Source: Vicugna pacos (Eukaryota > Chordata > Mammalia > Artiodactyla > Camelidae). Taken from it: a stretch of DNA of 64,000 nucleotides. The stretch spans positions 28,758,501-28,822,500 of the forward strand of contig NC_133002.1 of NCBI RefSeq assembly GCF_048564905.1, in the 5' to 3' direction. Positions 51,204-63,671 of the stretch are shown piece by piece; the stretch's first letter is position 1, and every line of letters starts with the position of its first letter. Below the pieces are notes generated by a model that was given only the letters and a program-made list of their open reading frames with translations, ran no database searches and was not told the origin of the DNA. The position numbers and the translations under genes were made by a program.

Positions 51204-54200
51204 CGGCACTAGGAAACACACTGAGAAACCATAGTGAGTGTTTCTCCTGCAACACGTTCCATTTATGCTAGATGAACGAAAGTCTTTCCACATGCTCAGT
51301 TCTGAGAGTGAAGCTTGTGTGAAAGCCGTCCTTCATAAATCTTGTTGGGAACACAAAGTTTCTCTTCAGTTGCAAACCCACACCATACATATATATGGGG
51401 ATATACAAGCTCCCAATTGGTTTTACCGTGAAAACTGCAGGAAGTTCAAAACGGCACTCAGAAACACACTGAGAAACCAGAGTAATTGTTTGTCGTATAA
51501 GCCGTTTCTTTTTGCTTGATGAACGAAGGTCTCTTCACATGCTCAGTTCTTAGGTTGAAGCGTGTGCGAAAGCCGTTCTTCACCTAGCTTGTTGGGAACA
51601 CAATGTTTCTCTTCAATTGCAAACTCCACTCCATACAAATATATGGGGATTTACAAGCTCCAACTCGGTTTTACAGTGACAACTGTAGGAACTTCAAACT
51701 GGCACTAGGAAACACACTGAGAAACCAGAGTGAGTGTTTCTCCTGCAACACGTTCCCTTTGTGCTAGATGAATGAACGTCTCTCCACATGCTCTTTGCTG
51801 AGGGTAAAGAGTGTGTGAAAGCCGACCTTAAACTAGGTTGTTGGAACACAAAGTTTCTCTTCAGTTGCAAACTCCACTCCATACATATATATGGGTATGT
51901 ACAAGCTCCAACTCGGTTTTACATTGAAACCTGCAGGTACTTCCGAATGGCACTAGGAAACACACTGTGATACCATAGGGTTTCTTTCTCCTGCAACGCC
52001 TTCCCTTTGTGCTAGATGAGCGAACGTTTGTCCACATGCTCATTTCTGAGAGTGAAGCATGTGTGAAAGCCATCCTTCACATAGATTGTTGGGAACACAA
52101 AGTTTCTCTTAAATTGAAAATATTACTTCTTACATATATATGGGGAAGAACAAGCTCCTAATCTGTTTTATAGTGAAAACTTCAGGAACTTCAAATCGGC
52201 ACTGGGAAACACACTGAGAAACAAGAGTAAGTGTTTCACCTGCAACCCGTTCCCTTAATGCTAGATGAACAAACGTTACTCCACGTGCTCACTTCTGAGA
52301 GTTAAGCATTTGTGAATGCAGACTTTCACATATCTTGTTGGGAACACAAAGTATCCCTTCAGTTGCAAACTCCACTCCATACATAGATATGGGAGGTACA
52401 AACTCCAACCCAAATTTACAGTGAAAACTGCAGGAACTTCAAGCCGGAAGGAGAAAACACACTGAGAAACGAGAATGAGTGTTTCTCTTGCAACACATTC
52501 CATCTGTGCTAATAAACGAACTTCTCTCCACTTGCTCAGTTCAAAGAGTTAAGAGTGTGTGAAAGCCGTCCTTCACCCAGCTTGTTGGGAACACAAAATT
52601 TCTCTTCAGTTGCAAACTCCACTCCATTCATATATATGGGGAAGTACAAGCTTCAACTCGGTTTTGCAGTGAAAACACATGAACTTCAAACCGGCACTAG
52701 GAAACACACTGAGAAACCAGAGTGAGAGTTTCACCTACAACCCGTTCCCTGTGTTCTAGATGAAATAAAGTCTCTCCACGTGCTCAGTTCTGAGAGTTAA
52801 GCATGTGTGAAAGCCGTCCTTCACCTAGCTTGTTGGGAACAAAAAGTTTCTCTTCAGTTGCAAATTCCACTCCATTCATATATATAGGGAGGTACAAGTT
52901 CCAACTCTGTTTTACAGTGATAACTAGAGGAACGTCAAGCCAGCCAAAGGAAAAAACTTAGAAACTGGAGTGAGTGTTTATCCTGCTACCCATTCCATTT
53001 TTGCAAAATGAATGAACGTCTCTCCATGTGCTCATTTCTGAGAGTTAAGCGTGTGTGAAAGCCTTCCTTCACCTAGCTTTTTGGGAACACAAAGTTTCTC
53101 TTCAGTTGCAAACTCCACTCCATACATATATATGGGGAGGTACAAGCCCCAACTCGGTTTTACAGTGAAAACTGCAGGAACTTCAAGCCGGCAAAAGGAA
53201 ACACATGAGAAACCAGAGTGAAGGTTTCTCTTGTAACCCGTTCCCTTTGTGCAAGATAAACGAGCTTCTCTCAACGTGCTCTAGTTCTGAGAGATAAGCG
53301 TGTGTGAAAGCCGTCCTTCAAAAAGCTTGTTGGGAACACAAAGTTTCTCTTCAGTTGCAAACTCCACTCCATACATATATATGGGGTGGTACAAGCTTCA
53401 ACTCGGTTTTACAGTGAAAACGCAGGAACTTCAAACCGGCAATAGAAAACACACTGAGAAACCAGAGTGAGTGTTTCTCCTGCAACCCATTCCCTTTATG
53501 CTAGATGAATGAACGTCTCTCCACATGCTCATTTCTGAGAGTAAAGAGTGTGTGAAATCCGTCCTTCACCTAGCTTGTTGGGAACACAAAGTTTCTCTTC
53601 AGTTGCAAAATTCAGTTCATACATATATATGGGGAAGTACAGGAACCATGTAGGTTTTACAGTGAAAACTGCAGGAATGATAAACCGGCACTAGGAAACA
53701 CACTGAGAAACCAGAGTAAATGTTTTTCCTGCAACCCGTTCCCTTTGTGTTACATGAAAGAACGTCTCTCCACATGCTCAGTTCTGAGAGTTAAGCGTGT
53801 GTGAAAGCCGTCCTTCACCTAACTTGTTGGGAACACAAAGTTTCTCTTCAGTTGCAAACTCCCCTCCATACATATTTATATGATGGTACAAACTCGAACT
53901 CGGTTTTACAGTGAAAATGGTAGGAACTTTAAACCAGCACCTGGAAACACACTGATAAACCAGAGTGAGTGTTTCTCCTGCAAACCTTTCCCTTTGTGCT
54001 ACATGAACGAACGTCTTTCCACATGCTCAATTCTGAGATTTATTCGTGTGTGAAAGCAGAACTTCACCTTACTTGTTGGGAACACATTGTTTCTTTTCAG
54101 GGGCAAAATCCCTCCATACATATATATGAGTTGGTACAAGCTCCAACTCGCTTTTAAAGTGAAAACTGCAGGAAATTCAAACCGGCACTAGGAAGCACAC

Positions 54201-54430
54201 GGAGAATCCAGAGTGAGTGTTTATCCTGCAACCCGTTCCCTTTATACCAGATGAACGAACGTCTTTCCAAATGCTCAGTTCTGAGAGTTATGCAAGTGTG
54301 AAAGCCGTCCTTCACCTAGCTAGATGGGAACACAATTTTTCTCTTCAGTTGAAAACTCCCTCCTTACATATATATGGGGAGGTACAATCTTCAACACGGT
54401 TTTATAGTGAAAACTGCAGAAACTTCAAAC
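51204..54430 (+). repeat. HOR copy 11 (haplotype A-T plus a private change)
   Basis: Full unit. Site A (53442) is A and site B (54047) is T. It also has T at 53750 (TTTGTGTTACATG) where the other copies read TTTGTGCTACATG. This is the only change I found confined to one copy. Confidence 0.95.
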
Positions 54431-57400
54431 CGGCACTAGGAAACACACTGAGAAACCATAGTGAGTGTTTCTCCTGCAACACGTTCCATTTATGCTAGAT
54501 GAACGAAAGTCTTTCCACATGCTCAGTTCTGAGAGTGAAGCTTGTGTGAAAGCCGTCCTTCATAAATCTTGTTGGGAACACAAAGTTTCTCTTCAGTTGC
54601 AAACCCACACCATACATATATATGGGGATATACAAGCTCCCAATTGGTTTTACCGTGAAAACTGCAGGAAGTTCAAAACGGCACTCAGAAACACACTGAG
54701 AAACCAGAGTAATTGTTTGTCGTATAAGCCGTTTCTTTTTGCTTGATGAACGAAGGTCTCTTCACATGCTCAGTTCTTAGGTTGAAGCGTGTGCGAAAGC
54801 CGTTCTTCACCTAGCTTGTTGGGAACACAATGTTTCTCTTCAATTGCAAACTCCACTCCATACAAATATATGGGGATTTACAAGCTCCAACTCGGTTTTA
54901 CAGTGACAACTGTAGGAACTTCAAACTGGCACTAGGAAACACACTGAGAAACCAGAGTGAGTGTTTCTCCTGCAACACGTTCCCTTTGTGCTAGATGAAT
55001 GAACGTCTCTCCACATGCTCTTTGCTGAGGGTAAAGAGTGTGTGAAAGCCGACCTTAAACTAGGTTGTTGGAACACAAAGTTTCTCTTCAGTTGCAAACT
55101 CCACTCCATACATATATATGGGTATGTACAAGCTCCAACTCGGTTTTACATTGAAACCTGCAGGTACTTCCGAATGGCACTAGGAAACACACTGTGATAC
55201 CATAGGGTTTCTTTCTCCTGCAACGCCTTCCCTTTGTGCTAGATGAGCGAACGTTTGTCCACATGCTCATTTCTGAGAGTGAAGCATGTGTGAAAGCCAT
55301 CCTTCACATAGATTGTTGGGAACACAAAGTTTCTCTTAAATTGAAAATATTACTTCTTACATATATATGGGGAAGAACAAGCTCCTAATCTGTTTTATAG
55401 TGAAAACTTCAGGAACTTCAAATCGGCACTGGGAAACACACTGAGAAACAAGAGTAAGTGTTTCACCTGCAACCCGTTCCCTTAATGCTAGATGAACAAA
55501 CGTTACTCCACGTGCTCACTTCTGAGAGTTAAGCATTTGTGAATGCAGACTTTCACATATCTTGTTGGGAACACAAAGTATCCCTTCAGTTGCAAACTCC
55601 ACTCCATACATAGATATGGGAGGTACAAACTCCAACCCAAATTTACAGTGAAAACTGCAGGAACTTCAAGCCGGAAGGAGAAAACACACTGAGAAACGAG
55701 AATGAGTGTTTCTCTTGCAACACATTCCATCTGTGCTAATAAACGAACTTCTCTCCACTTGCTCAGTTCAAAGAGTTAAGAGTGTGTGAAAGCCGTCCTT
55801 CACCCAGCTTGTTGGGAACACAAAATTTCTCTTCAGTTGCAAACTCCACTCCATTCATATATATGGGGAAGTACAAGCTTCAACTCGGTTTTGCAGTGAA
55901 AACACATGAACTTCAAACCGGCACTAGGAAACACACTGAGAAACCAGAGTGAGAGTTTCACCTACAACCCGTTCCCTGTGTTCTAGATGAAATAAAGTCT
56001 CTCCACGTGCTCAGTTCTGAGAGTTAAGCATGTGTGAAAGCCGTCCTTCACCTAGCTTGTTGGGAACAAAAAGTTTCTCTTCAGTTGCAAATTCCACTCC
56101 ATTCATATATATAGGGAGGTACAAGTTCCAACTCTGTTTTACAGTGATAACTAGAGGAACGTCAAGCCAGCCAAAGGAAAAAACTTAGAAACTGGAGTGA
56201 GTGTTTATCCTGCTACCCATTCCATTTTTGCAAAATGAATGAACGTCTCTCCATGTGCTCATTTCTGAGAGTTAAGCGTGTGTGAAAGCCTTCCTTCACC
56301 TAGCTTTTTGGGAACACAAAGTTTCTCTTCAGTTGCAAACTCCACTCCATACATATATATGGGGAGGTACAAGCCCCAACTCGGTTTTACAGTGAAAACT
56401 GCAGGAACTTCAAGCCGGCAAAAGGAAACACATGAGAAACCAGAGTGAAGGTTTCTCTTGTAACCCGTTCCCTTTGTGCAAGATAAACGAGCTTCTCTCA
56501 ACGTGCTCTAGTTCTGAGAGATAAGCGTGTGTGAAAGCCGTCCTTCAAAAAGCTTGTTGGGAACACAAAGTTTCTCTTCAGTTGCAAACTCCACTCCATA
56601 CATATATATGGGGTGGTACAAGCTTCAACTCGGTTTTACAGTGAAAACGCAGGAACTTCAAACCGGCAATAGAAAACACACTGAGAAACCAGAGTGAGTG
56701 TTTCTCCTGCAACCCATTCCCTTTATGCTAGATGAATGAACGTCTCTCCACATGCTCATTTCTGAGAGTAAAGAGTGTGTGAAATCCGTCCTTCACCTAG
56801 CTTGTTGGGAACACAAAGTTTCTCTTCAGTTGCAAAATTCAGTTCATACATATATATGGGGAAGTACAGGAACCATGTAGGTTTTACAGTGAAAACTGCA
56901 GGAATGATAAACCGGCACTAGGAAACACACTGAGAAACCAGAGTAAATGTTTTTCCTGCAACCCGTTCCCTTTGTGCTACATGAAAGAACGTCTCTCCAC
57001 ATGCTCAGTTCTGAGAGTTAAGCGTGTGTGAAAGCCGTCCTTCACCTAACTTGTTGGGAACACAAAGTTTCTCTTCAGTTGCAAACTCCCCTCCATACAT
57101 ATTTATATGATGGTACAAACTCGAACTCGGTTTTACAGTGAAAATGGTAGGAACTTTAAACCAGCACCTGGAAACACACTGATAAACCAGAGTGAGTGTT
57201 TCTCCTGCAAACCTTTCCCTTTGTGCTACATGAACGAACGTCTTTCCACATGCTCAATTCTGAGATTTATTCGTGTGTGAAAGCAGAACTTCACCTTACT
57301 TGTTGGGAACACATTGTTTCTTTTCAGGGGCAAAATCCCTCCATACATATATATGAGTTGGTACAAGCTCCAACTCGCTTTTAAAGTGAAAACTGCAGGA

Positions 57401-57657
57401 AATTCAAACCGGCACTAGGAAGCACACGGAGAATCCAGAGTGAGTGTTTATCCTGCAACCCGTTCCCTTTATACCAGATGAACGAACGTCTTTCCAAATG
57501 CTCAGTTCTGAGAGTTATGCAAGTGTGAAAGCCGTCCTTCACCTAGCTAGATGGGAACACAATTTTTCTCTTCAGTTGAAAACTCCCTCCTTACATATAT
57601 ATGGGGAGGTACAATCTTCAACACGGTTTTATAGTGAAAACTGCAGAAACTTCAAAC
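54431..57657 (+). repeat. HOR copy 12 (haplotype A-T)
   Basis: Full unit. Site A (56669) is A and site B (57274) is T. Confidence 0.95.
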
Positions 57658-60600
57658 CGGCACTAGGAAACACACTGAGAAACCATAGTGAGTGTTTCTC
57701 CTGCAACACGTTCCATTTATGCTAGATGAACGAAAGTCTTTCCACATGCTCAGTTCTGAGAGTGAAGCTTGTGTGAAAGCCGTCCTTCATAAATCTTGTT
57801 GGGAACACAAAGTTTCTCTTCAGTTGCAAACCCACACCATACATATATATGGGGATATACAAGCTCCCAATTGGTTTTACCGTGAAAACTGCAGGAAGTT
57901 CAAAACGGCACTCAGAAACACACTGAGAAACCAGAGTAATTGTTTGTCGTATAAGCCGTTTCTTTTTGCTTGATGAACGAAGGTCTCTTCACATGCTCAG
58001 TTCTTAGGTTGAAGCGTGTGCGAAAGCCGTTCTTCACCTAGCTTGTTGGGAACACAATGTTTCTCTTCAATTGCAAACTCCACTCCATACAAATATATGG
58101 GGATTTACAAGCTCCAACTCGGTTTTACAGTGACAACTGTAGGAACTTCAAACTGGCACTAGGAAACACACTGAGAAACCAGAGTGAGTGTTTCTCCTGC
58201 AACACGTTCCCTTTGTGCTAGATGAATGAACGTCTCTCCACATGCTCTTTGCTGAGGGTAAAGAGTGTGTGAAAGCCGACCTTAAACTAGGTTGTTGGAA
58301 CACAAAGTTTCTCTTCAGTTGCAAACTCCACTCCATACATATATATGGGTATGTACAAGCTCCAACTCGGTTTTACATTGAAACCTGCAGGTACTTCCGA
58401 ATGGCACTAGGAAACACACTGTGATACCATAGGGTTTCTTTCTCCTGCAACGCCTTCCCTTTGTGCTAGATGAGCGAACGTTTGTCCACATGCTCATTTC
58501 TGAGAGTGAAGCATGTGTGAAAGCCATCCTTCACATAGATTGTTGGGAACACAAAGTTTCTCTTAAATTGAAAATATTACTTCTTACATATATATGGGGA
58601 AGAACAAGCTCCTAATCTGTTTTATAGTGAAAACTTCAGGAACTTCAAATCGGCACTGGGAAACACACTGAGAAACAAGAGTAAGTGTTTCACCTGCAAC
58701 CCGTTCCCTTAATGCTAGATGAACAAACGTTACTCCACGTGCTCACTTCTGAGAGTTAAGCATTTGTGAATGCAGACTTTCACATATCTTGTTGGGAACA
58801 CAAAGTATCCCTTCAGTTGCAAACTCCACTCCATACATAGATATGGGAGGTACAAACTCCAACCCAAATTTACAGTGAAAACTGCAGGAACTTCAAGCCG
58901 GAAGGAGAAAACACACTGAGAAACGAGAATGAGTGTTTCTCTTGCAACACATTCCATCTGTGCTAATAAACGAACTTCTCTCCACTTGCTCAGTTCAAAG
59001 AGTTAAGAGTGTGTGAAAGCCGTCCTTCACCCAGCTTGTTGGGAACACAAAATTTCTCTTCAGTTGCAAACTCCACTCCATTCATATATATGGGGAAGTA
59101 CAAGCTTCAACTCGGTTTTGCAGTGAAAACACATGAACTTCAAACCGGCACTAGGAAACACACTGAGAAACCAGAGTGAGAGTTTCACCTACAACCCGTT
59201 CCCTGTGTTCTAGATGAAATAAAGTCTCTCCACGTGCTCAGTTCTGAGAGTTAAGCATGTGTGAAAGCCGTCCTTCACCTAGCTTGTTGGGAACAAAAAG
59301 TTTCTCTTCAGTTGCAAATTCCACTCCATTCATATATATAGGGAGGTACAAGTTCCAACTCTGTTTTACAGTGATAACTAGAGGAACGTCAAGCCAGCCA
59401 AAGGAAAAAACTTAGAAACTGGAGTGAGTGTTTATCCTGCTACCCATTCCATTTTTGCAAAATGAATGAACGTCTCTCCATGTGCTCATTTCTGAGAGTT
59501 AAGCGTGTGTGAAAGCCTTCCTTCACCTAGCTTTTTGGGAACACAAAGTTTCTCTTCAGTTGCAAACTCCACTCCATACATATATATGGGGAGGTACAAG
59601 CCCCAACTCGGTTTTACAGTGAAAACTGCAGGAACTTCAAGCCGGCAAAAGGAAACACATGAGAAACCAGAGTGAAGGTTTCTCTTGTAACCCGTTCCCT
59701 TTGTGCAAGATAAACGAGCTTCTCTCAACGTGCTCTAGTTCTGAGAGATAAGCGTGTGTGAAAGCCGTCCTTCAAAAAGCTTGTTGGGAACACAAAGTTT
59801 CTCTTCAGTTGCAAACTCCACTCCATACATATATATGGGGTGGTACAAGCTTCAACTCGGTTTTACAGTGAAAACGCAGGAACTTCAAACCGGCAATAGA
59901 AAACACACTGAGAAACCAGAGTGAGTGTTTCTCCTGCAACCCATTCCCTTTATGCTAGATGAATGAACGTCTCTCCACATGCTCATTTCTGAGAGTAAAG
60001 AGTGTGTGAAATCCGTCCTTCACCTAGCTTGTTGGGAACACAAAGTTTCTCTTCAGTTGCAAAATTCAGTTCATACATATATATGGGGAAGTACAGGAAC
60101 CATGTAGGTTTTACAGTGAAAACTGCAGGAATGATAAACCGGCACTAGGAAACACACTGAGAAACCAGAGTAAATGTTTTTCCTGCAACCCGTTCCCTTT
60201 GTGCTACATGAAAGAACGTCTCTCCACATGCTCAGTTCTGAGAGTTAAGCGTGTGTGAAAGCCGTCCTTCACCTAACTTGTTGGGAACACAAAGTTTCTC
60301 TTCAGTTGCAAACTCCCCTCCATACATATTTATATGATGGTACAAACTCGAACTCGGTTTTACAGTGAAAATGGTAGGAACTTTAAACCAGCACCTGGAA
60401 ACACACTGATAAACCAGAGTGAGTGTTTCTCCTGCAAACCTTTCCCTTTGTGCTACATGAACGAACGTCTTTCCACATGCTCAATTCTGAGATTTATTCG
60501 TGTGTGAAAGCAGAACTTCACCTTACTTGTTGGGAACACATTGTTTCTTTTCAGGGGCAAAATCCCTCCATACATATATATGAGTTGGTACAAGCTCCAA

Positions 60601-60884
60601 CTCGCTTTTAAAGTGAAAACTGCAGGAAATTCAAACCGGCACTAGGAAGCACACGGAGAATCCAGAGTGAGTGTTTATCCTGCAACCCGTTCCCTTTATA
60701 CCAGATGAACGAACGTCTTTCCAAATGCTCAGTTCTGAGAGTTATGCAAGTGTGAAAGCCGTCCTTCACCTAGCTAGATGGGAACACAATTTTTCTCTTC
60801 AGTTGAAAACTCCCTCCTTACATATATATGGGGAGGTACAATCTTCAACACGGTTTTATAGTGAAAACTGCAGAAACTTCAAAC
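57658..60884 (+). repeat. HOR copy 13 (haplotype A-T)
   Basis: Full unit. Site A (59896) is A and site B (60501) is T. Copies 11-13 form a run of one haplotype, apart from the private change in copy 11. Confidence 0.95.
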
Positions 60885-63571
60885 CGGCACTAGGAAACAC
60901 ACTGAGAAACCATAGTGAGTGTTTCTCCTGCAACACGTTCCATTTATGCTAGATGAACGAAAGTCTTTCCACATGCTCAGTTCTGAGAGTGAAGCTTGTG
61001 TGAAAGCCGTCCTTCATAAATCTTGTTGGGAACACAAAGTTTCTCTTCAGTTGCAAACCCACACCATACATATATATGGGGATATACAAGCTCCCAATTG
61101 GTTTTACCGTGAAAACTGCAGGAAGTTCAAAACGGCACTCAGAAACACACTGAGAAACCAGAGTAATTGTTTGTCGTATAAGCCGTTTCTTTTTGCTTGA
61201 TGAACGAAGGTCTCTTCACATGCTCAGTTCTTAGGTTGAAGCGTGTGCGAAAGCCGTTCTTCACCTAGCTTGTTGGGAACACAATGTTTCTCTTCAATTG
61301 CAAACTCCACTCCATACAAATATATGGGGATTTACAAGCTCCAACTCGGTTTTACAGTGACAACTGTAGGAACTTCAAACTGGCACTAGGAAACACACTG
61401 AGAAACCAGAGTGAGTGTTTCTCCTGCAACACGTTCCCTTTGTGCTAGATGAATGAACGTCTCTCCACATGCTCTTTGCTGAGGGTAAAGAGTGTGTGAA
61501 AGCCGACCTTAAACTAGGTTGTTGGAACACAAAGTTTCTCTTCAGTTGCAAACTCCACTCCATACATATATATGGGTATGTACAAGCTCCAACTCGGTTT
61601 TACATTGAAACCTGCAGGTACTTCCGAATGGCACTAGGAAACACACTGTGATACCATAGGGTTTCTTTCTCCTGCAACGCCTTCCCTTTGTGCTAGATGA
61701 GCGAACGTTTGTCCACATGCTCATTTCTGAGAGTGAAGCATGTGTGAAAGCCATCCTTCACATAGATTGTTGGGAACACAAAGTTTCTCTTAAATTGAAA
61801 ATATTACTTCTTACATATATATGGGGAAGAACAAGCTCCTAATCTGTTTTATAGTGAAAACTTCAGGAACTTCAAATCGGCACTGGGAAACACACTGAGA
61901 AACAAGAGTAAGTGTTTCACCTGCAACCCGTTCCCTTAATGCTAGATGAACAAACGTTACTCCACGTGCTCACTTCTGAGAGTTAAGCATTTGTGAATGC
62001 AGACTTTCACATATCTTGTTGGGAACACAAAGTATCCCTTCAGTTGCAAACTCCACTCCATACATAGATATGGGAGGTACAAACTCCAACCCAAATTTAC
62101 AGTGAAAACTGCAGGAACTTCAAGCCGGAAGGAGAAAACACACTGAGAAACGAGAATGAGTGTTTCTCTTGCAACACATTCCATCTGTGCTAATAAACGA
62201 ACTTCTCTCCACTTGCTCAGTTCAAAGAGTTAAGAGTGTGTGAAAGCCGTCCTTCACCCAGCTTGTTGGGAACACAAAATTTCTCTTCAGTTGCAAACTC
62301 CACTCCATTCATATATATGGGGAAGTACAAGCTTCAACTCGGTTTTGCAGTGAAAACACATGAACTTCAAACCGGCACTAGGAAACACACTGAGAAACCA
62401 GAGTGAGAGTTTCACCTACAACCCGTTCCCTGTGTTCTAGATGAAATAAAGTCTCTCCACGTGCTCAGTTCTGAGAGTTAAGCATGTGTGAAAGCCGTCC
62501 TTCACCTAGCTTGTTGGGAACAAAAAGTTTCTCTTCAGTTGCAAATTCCACTCCATTCATATATATAGGGAGGTACAAGTTCCAACTCTGTTTTACAGTG
62601 ATAACTAGAGGAACGTCAAGCCAGCCAAAGGAAAAAACTTAGAAACTGGAGTGAGTGTTTATCCTGCTACCCATTCCATTTTTGCAAAATGAATGAACGT
62701 CTCTCCATGTGCTCATTTCTGAGAGTTAAGCGTGTGTGAAAGCCTTCCTTCACCTAGCTTTTTGGGAACACAAAGTTTCTCTTCAGTTGCAAACTCCACT
62801 CCATACATATATATGGGGAGGTACAAGCCCCAACTCGGTTTTACAGTGAAAACTGCAGGAACTTCAAGCCGGCAAAAGGAAACACATGAGAAACCAGAGT
62901 GAAGGTTTCTCTTGTAACCCGTTCCCTTTGTGCAAGATAAACGAGCTTCTCTCAACGTGCTCTAGTTCTGAGAGATAAGCGTGTGTGAAAGCCGTCCTTC
63001 AAAAAGCTTGTTGGGAACACAAAGTTTCTCTTCAGTTGCAAACTCCACTCCATACATATATATGGGGTGGTACAAGCTTCAACTCGGTTTTACAGTGAAA
63101 ACGCAGGAACTTCAAACCGGCAATAGAAAACACACTGAGAAACCAGAGTGAGTGTTTCTCCTGCAACCCATTCCCTTTATGCTAGATGAATGAACGTCTC
63201 TCCACATGCTCATTTCTGAGAGTAAAGAGTGTGTGAAATCCGTCCTTCACCTAGCTTGTTGGGAACACAAAGTTTCTCTTCAGTTGCAAAATTCAGTTCA
63301 TACATATATATGGGGAAGTACAGGAACCATGTAGGTTTTACAGTGAAAACTGCAGGAATGATAAACCGGCACTAGGAAACACACTGAGAAACCAGAGTAA
63401 ATGTTTTTCCTGCAACCCGTTCCCTTTGTGCTACATGAAAGAACGTCTCTCCACATGCTCAGTTCTGAGAGTTAAGCGTGTGTGAAAGCCGTCCTTCACC
63501 TAACTTGTTGGGAACACAAAGTTTCTCTTCAGTTGCAAACTCCCCTCCATACATATTTATATGATGGTACA
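60885..63571 (+). repeat. HOR copy 14, cut by the assembly gap (A at site A)
   Basis: Partial unit of 2,687 bp. It ends just past the AT box variant ACATATTTATATGATGG of the eleventh monomer, so at least 540 bp of the unit are hidden or absent. Site A (63123) is A. Site B would lie at 63728 and is not present; that coordinate is LINE sequence beyond the gap. Confidence 0.95.
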
Positions 63572-63671
63572 NNNNNNNNNNNNNNNNNNNNNNNNNNNNN
63601 NNNNNNNNNNNNNNNNNNNNNNNNNNNNNNNNNNNNNNNNNNNNNNNNNNNNNNNNNNNNNNNNNNNNNNN
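63572..63671. other. Assembly gap of 100 N
   Basis: Exactly 100 undetermined bases, the customary placeholder for a gap of unknown size. It hides the satellite-to-arm junction. The true distance between the last HOR base and the LINE is unknown. Confidence 0.98.

Larger units (their letters stand above)
18934..63571 (+). repeat. Homogeneous 13-monomer higher-order repeat array, 3,227-bp unit
   Basis: The period is exactly 3,227 bp, read directly from landmarks that recur without drift, for example GTGTTTCTCCTGCAACACG at 18968, 22195, 25422 and on to 60919. The array holds 13 complete units and 2,687 bp of a fourteenth before the N gap, which is 13.83 copies. Each unit has 13 monomers (3,227/13 = 248.2 bp). 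Copies appear more than 99.9% identical in the stretches I compared. The shared variable sites are at unit offsets 2239 (G/A) and 2844 (A/T), with one private change in copy 11. Every copy keeps the same length, so no monomer gain or loss is visible. Such homogeneity is known from centromeric HOR arrays kept uniform by unequal exchange and conversion. Whether this one is the active centromere is not shown. Confidence 0.97.

Noticed and set aside
18968-61200. Repeated 93-codon reading frames on the + strand in every HOR copy (18968, 22195, and so on)
   Set aside because: They begin at GTG, recur because the DNA recurs, and are accompanied by equally preserved frames on the other strand. No protein domain, start context or codon signal is visible. 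These are chance frames in satellite DNA.
1-63571. CENP-B box (NTTCGNNNNANNCGGGN)
   Set aside because: The reverse complement of TAGATGAACGAAC gives GTTCGTTCATCTA, which matches only the TTCG start and lacks the fixed A and the CGGG. No full match was found by eye on either strand; a pattern search should confirm this.
18934-63571. CRISPR-like regular spacing
   Set aside because: The repeats are contiguous 248-bp monomers in 3,227-bp units with no unique spacers between short repeats.
1-63571. Alpha satellite identity
   Set aside because: The monomer is 248 bp, not 171 bp, and I see no alpha-satellite landmark sequence.
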